From an uncultured Oscillibacter sp. (lineage in GTDB: Bacteria; Bacillota; Clostridia; Oscillospirales; Oscillospiraceae), in NCBI GenBank assembly GCA_934574045.1, contig CAKTMK010000058.1:1-9076 (forward strand): 9,076 nt of DNA, read 5' to 3'. The first letter of the stretch is position 1; every line of letters starts with the position of its first letter. Positions 8,096-9,076 of the stretch are shown here, piece by piece. Under the pieces are notes generated by a model that was given only the letters and a program-made list of their open reading frames with translations, did no database searches and was not told where the DNA came from. The translations under genes were made by a program, and so were the position numbers.

Positions 8096-8145
8096 GCCTT
8101 TTACGGTCTCAGGAAAAAAAGTAAAATTTTTTGAAAAAAGGCTTG
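8093..8145. repeat. Inverted repeat CAAGCCTTTT / AAAAGGCTTG across both -35 regions
   Basis: A perfect 10-bp inverted repeat (8093-8102 and 8136-8145) separated by 33 AT-rich bases. Each arm holds the upstream edge of one of the two divergent -35 boxes, so both promoters carry AAAAGGCTTG at the same place. It could be a shared operator or simply similar promoter sequence. Confidence 0.5.
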
Positions 8146-8171
8146 CATTTTGAAAACAGGCGTGTTATTAT
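8143..8171 (+). promoter_or_regulatory. Promoter for tRNA-Arg
   Basis: TTGCAT (8143-8148), a 17-base spacer and TATTAT (8166-8171), with an overlapping TATAAC at 8169-8174, placed 30 bases before the tRNA. A-rich sequence upstream (about 8112-8139) could act as an UP element. The -35 match is weak, the -10 good. Confidence 0.6.
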
Positions 8172-8201
8172 AACTAAGCTGTTTGAAACGAACAGCAATA
8201 A

Positions 8202-8278
8202 GCGCCGTTAGCTCAGCTGGATAGAGCGTCTGGCTACGGACCAGAAGGCCGGGGGTTCGAATCCCTCACGGCGTACCA
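8202..8278 (+). tRNA. tRNA-Arg (anticodon ACG), CCA encoded
   Basis: A full cloverleaf is visible. The acceptor stem GCGCCGT (8202-8208) pairs with ACGGCGT (8268-8274) with one terminal G-U. The D stem is GCTC/GAGC (8211-8214, 8224-8227). The anticodon stem TCTGG/CCAGA (8229-8233, 8241-8245) carries the loop CTACGGA, with anticodon ACG at 8236-8238. The T arm is GGGGG-TTCGAAT-CCCTC (8251-8267). The discriminator is A8275 and CCA is encoded at 8276-8278. It reads CGN arginine codons, with the wobble A normally edited to inosine. It has its own promoter and terminator, and an integrase gene lies just downstream in opposite orientation. Confidence 0.97.
8249..8278 (+). other. Putative integration site (att) at the tRNA-Arg 3' end
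   Basis: A tyrosine recombinase gene ends 118 bases beyond the tRNA and reads toward it. Elements with such enzymes often recombine within the T arm and 3' end of a tRNA and rebuild the gene. The exact core cannot be set without the other junction, which lies outside the window. The listed bounds are only the likely zone. Confidence 0.35.
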
Positions 8279-8319
8279 AAAGTCCTCGAAATCGTCTGAT
8301 TTCGAGGACTTTTGTTTTT
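8278..8319 (+). terminator. Intrinsic terminator after tRNA-Arg, near-symmetric
   Basis: A perfect 16-bp stem (8278-8293 with 8298-8313, core GTCCTCGAAATC / GATTTCGAGGAC) with a GTCT loop, followed by TTTTGTTTTT. Its outer A-T pairs give a T-run in the other direction too, so it can also stop transcripts coming from the integrase gene. The last tRNA base is part of the stem. Confidence 0.88.
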
Positions 8320-8352
8320 CATAAGTTCCTATTTTCGGATGCTGCTTTTTCC

Positions 8353-8376
8353 TGACCCAAACGCTGACCCCAACGG
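8353..8376. repeat. Two imperfect 12-bp tandem repeats between tRNA terminator and integrase
   Basis: TGACCCAAACGC and TGACCCCAACGG lie head to tail and match at 10 of 12 bases. Their place beside the presumed attachment site is where arm-type integrase-binding repeats are found in Tn916-like elements. Only two copies are present and no experimental analogue is recognised. Confidence 0.3.
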
Positions 8377-8395
8377 GAGCGGGTAGCGGAAAGCA

Positions 8396-9076
8396 TCAGA
8401 CGGCACGAGATAGGATGTTCCCCATCGTCTGGGCTGCTTTCAGCTGCGCGTCGGTGGTAACGTGGGCGTAGGTGTCCAGCGTAAAGCCCGCCGAGTAGTG
8501 GCCCAGCATGGAGGACACCGTTTTTACATCCACGCCGTTTTGGAGCGCCATCGTCGCGAAGGTGTGGCGCAGGTCATGAAAGCGGATGCGGGGCAGCCCC
8601 GCCCGTTTCAGCACCCGCTGGAGCATGTGCAGGACGCTGTCCGGTGACATGGGGCCTCCGGTGGGCGATGGGAATACCCATTCGCTGTTGCCCGTTTTTC
8701 TTCTTTGTTGCATCAGAACGTCTATCGCATCCGCCGACAGGGGCAGTGTGCGGTAGGCGTTTTTCGTTTTCAGCGGTGCCTCGACCACCTTACTGTTCTG
8801 CCGTGAGATGGCCCGTTGGATTTTCAGCACACCACGGTCGAGGTCGATGTCCGTCCATTTCAGTCCCAGCAGTTCGCCCCGCCGTAGGCCCGTGGCGAGA
8901 TCGAGGTAGTAGAGTTCGTACACGCCGCTGTCCCTGGCCTCCTGGAAGAAGGCGCTGAGCTGGTCGGCGGTCAGCGTTTTCATCTCCTTATGTTCGACTT
9001 TTGGCAGGGCGCAGCCCTGCGTTGGATTCTTGCTCACCAACTTCTGCTCCATAGCGAGATTGTACGCCGAGCCGAT
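8396..9076 (-). CDS. Site-specific tyrosine recombinase/integrase, catalytic domain (partial, N-terminus off window)
   Basis: Phage/ICE-type integrase of the Tn916-like group. The frame is open to the right edge and reads IGSAYNLA before the first in-window Met (9052), so the SAM-like core-binding domain and true start lie outside. Numbering from that Met, the complete catalytic set is present: Arg in TGLRRGE (R57), Lys in the PLKTKNAYRTLPL beta hairpin (K95 or K97), HDLRH (H159, R162), GH (H185), and the nucleophile Tyr in LDTYAHVT (Y195). The enzyme should be able to cut and rejoin DNA. It ends in SRAV-TGA, 118 bases from the tRNA-Arg 3' end and convergent with it, the usual layout for an element integrated there, with the rest of the element to the right. 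Which element (ICE, phage or other) cannot be told from this fragment. Confidence 0.93.
   Translation of the reverse strand: MGSAYNLAMEQKLVSKNPTQGCALPKVEHKEMKTLTADQLSAFFQEARDSGVYELYYLDLATGLRRGELLGLKWTDIDLDRGVLKIQRAISRQNSKVVEAPLKTKNAYRTLPLSADAIDVLMQQRRKTGNSEWVFPSPTGGPMSPDSVLHMLQRVLKRAGLPRIRFHDLRHTFATMALQNGVDVKTVSSMLGHYSAGFTLDTYAHVTTDAQLKAAQTMGNILSRAV

Noticed and set aside
8236..8278. Peptide-like reading (WYAVRDSNPRPSGP) on the minus strand of the tRNA
   Set aside because: This is the well-known spurious translation of an antisense tRNA, not a protein.

Overview
The window is a high-GC bacterial segment, best explained as a member of the Firmicutes. Strong Shine-Dalgarno (SD) sequences and GTG/TTG starts fit this. 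So do the Enterococcus-type gene order of a V-type ATPase, a DivIVA-like protein and a Tn916-family-type integrase. The combination of high GC and this gene content suggests a gut Oscillospiraceae-type clostridium; that placement is inference, not a database result.

From right to left on the minus strand, about 8 kb holds one gene cluster. It starts with a good sigma70-type promoter (8067-8095) and a structured 5' leader. A DivIVA-like coiled-coil protein follows (7411-7968). A 171-base gap comes next, with a terminator-like hairpin and a possible pseudoknotted RNA. Then comes a V-type (A/V) ATPase operon in the order F(G/H)-I-K-E-C-G(F)-A-B, the same as E. hirae ntpFIKECGAB. Most junctions are tight: stop and start abut at F/I, and A/B overlap by 8 bases. 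Subunit B runs off the left edge; the D subunit is expected beyond it. The K subunit keeps the side chains that bind Na+ in the E. hirae rotor, so a Na+-coupled machine is the leading hypothesis. F, E, C and I make the peripheral stalk, collar and stator; K makes the rotor ring; A and B make the catalytic head; G (F) is the central-stalk subunit.

Divergently, on the plus strand, a tRNA-Arg(ACG) gene (8202-8278, CCA encoded) has its own promoter and a perfect 16-bp hairpin terminator. Just beyond it, on the minus strand and reading toward the tRNA, is a tyrosine recombinase with an intact catalytic domain, cut by the right edge of the window. This is the usual layout of a mobile element integrated at a tRNA 3' end, with the element extending to the right of the window.

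No clear new multi-gene system is visible. The most interesting unexplained structures are RNA-level: the possible pseudoknot ahead of the ATPase operon, the mutually exclusive hairpins in the DivIVA leader, and the mirrored -35 regions of the divergent promoters. No stretch longer than 300 bases lacks a gene.
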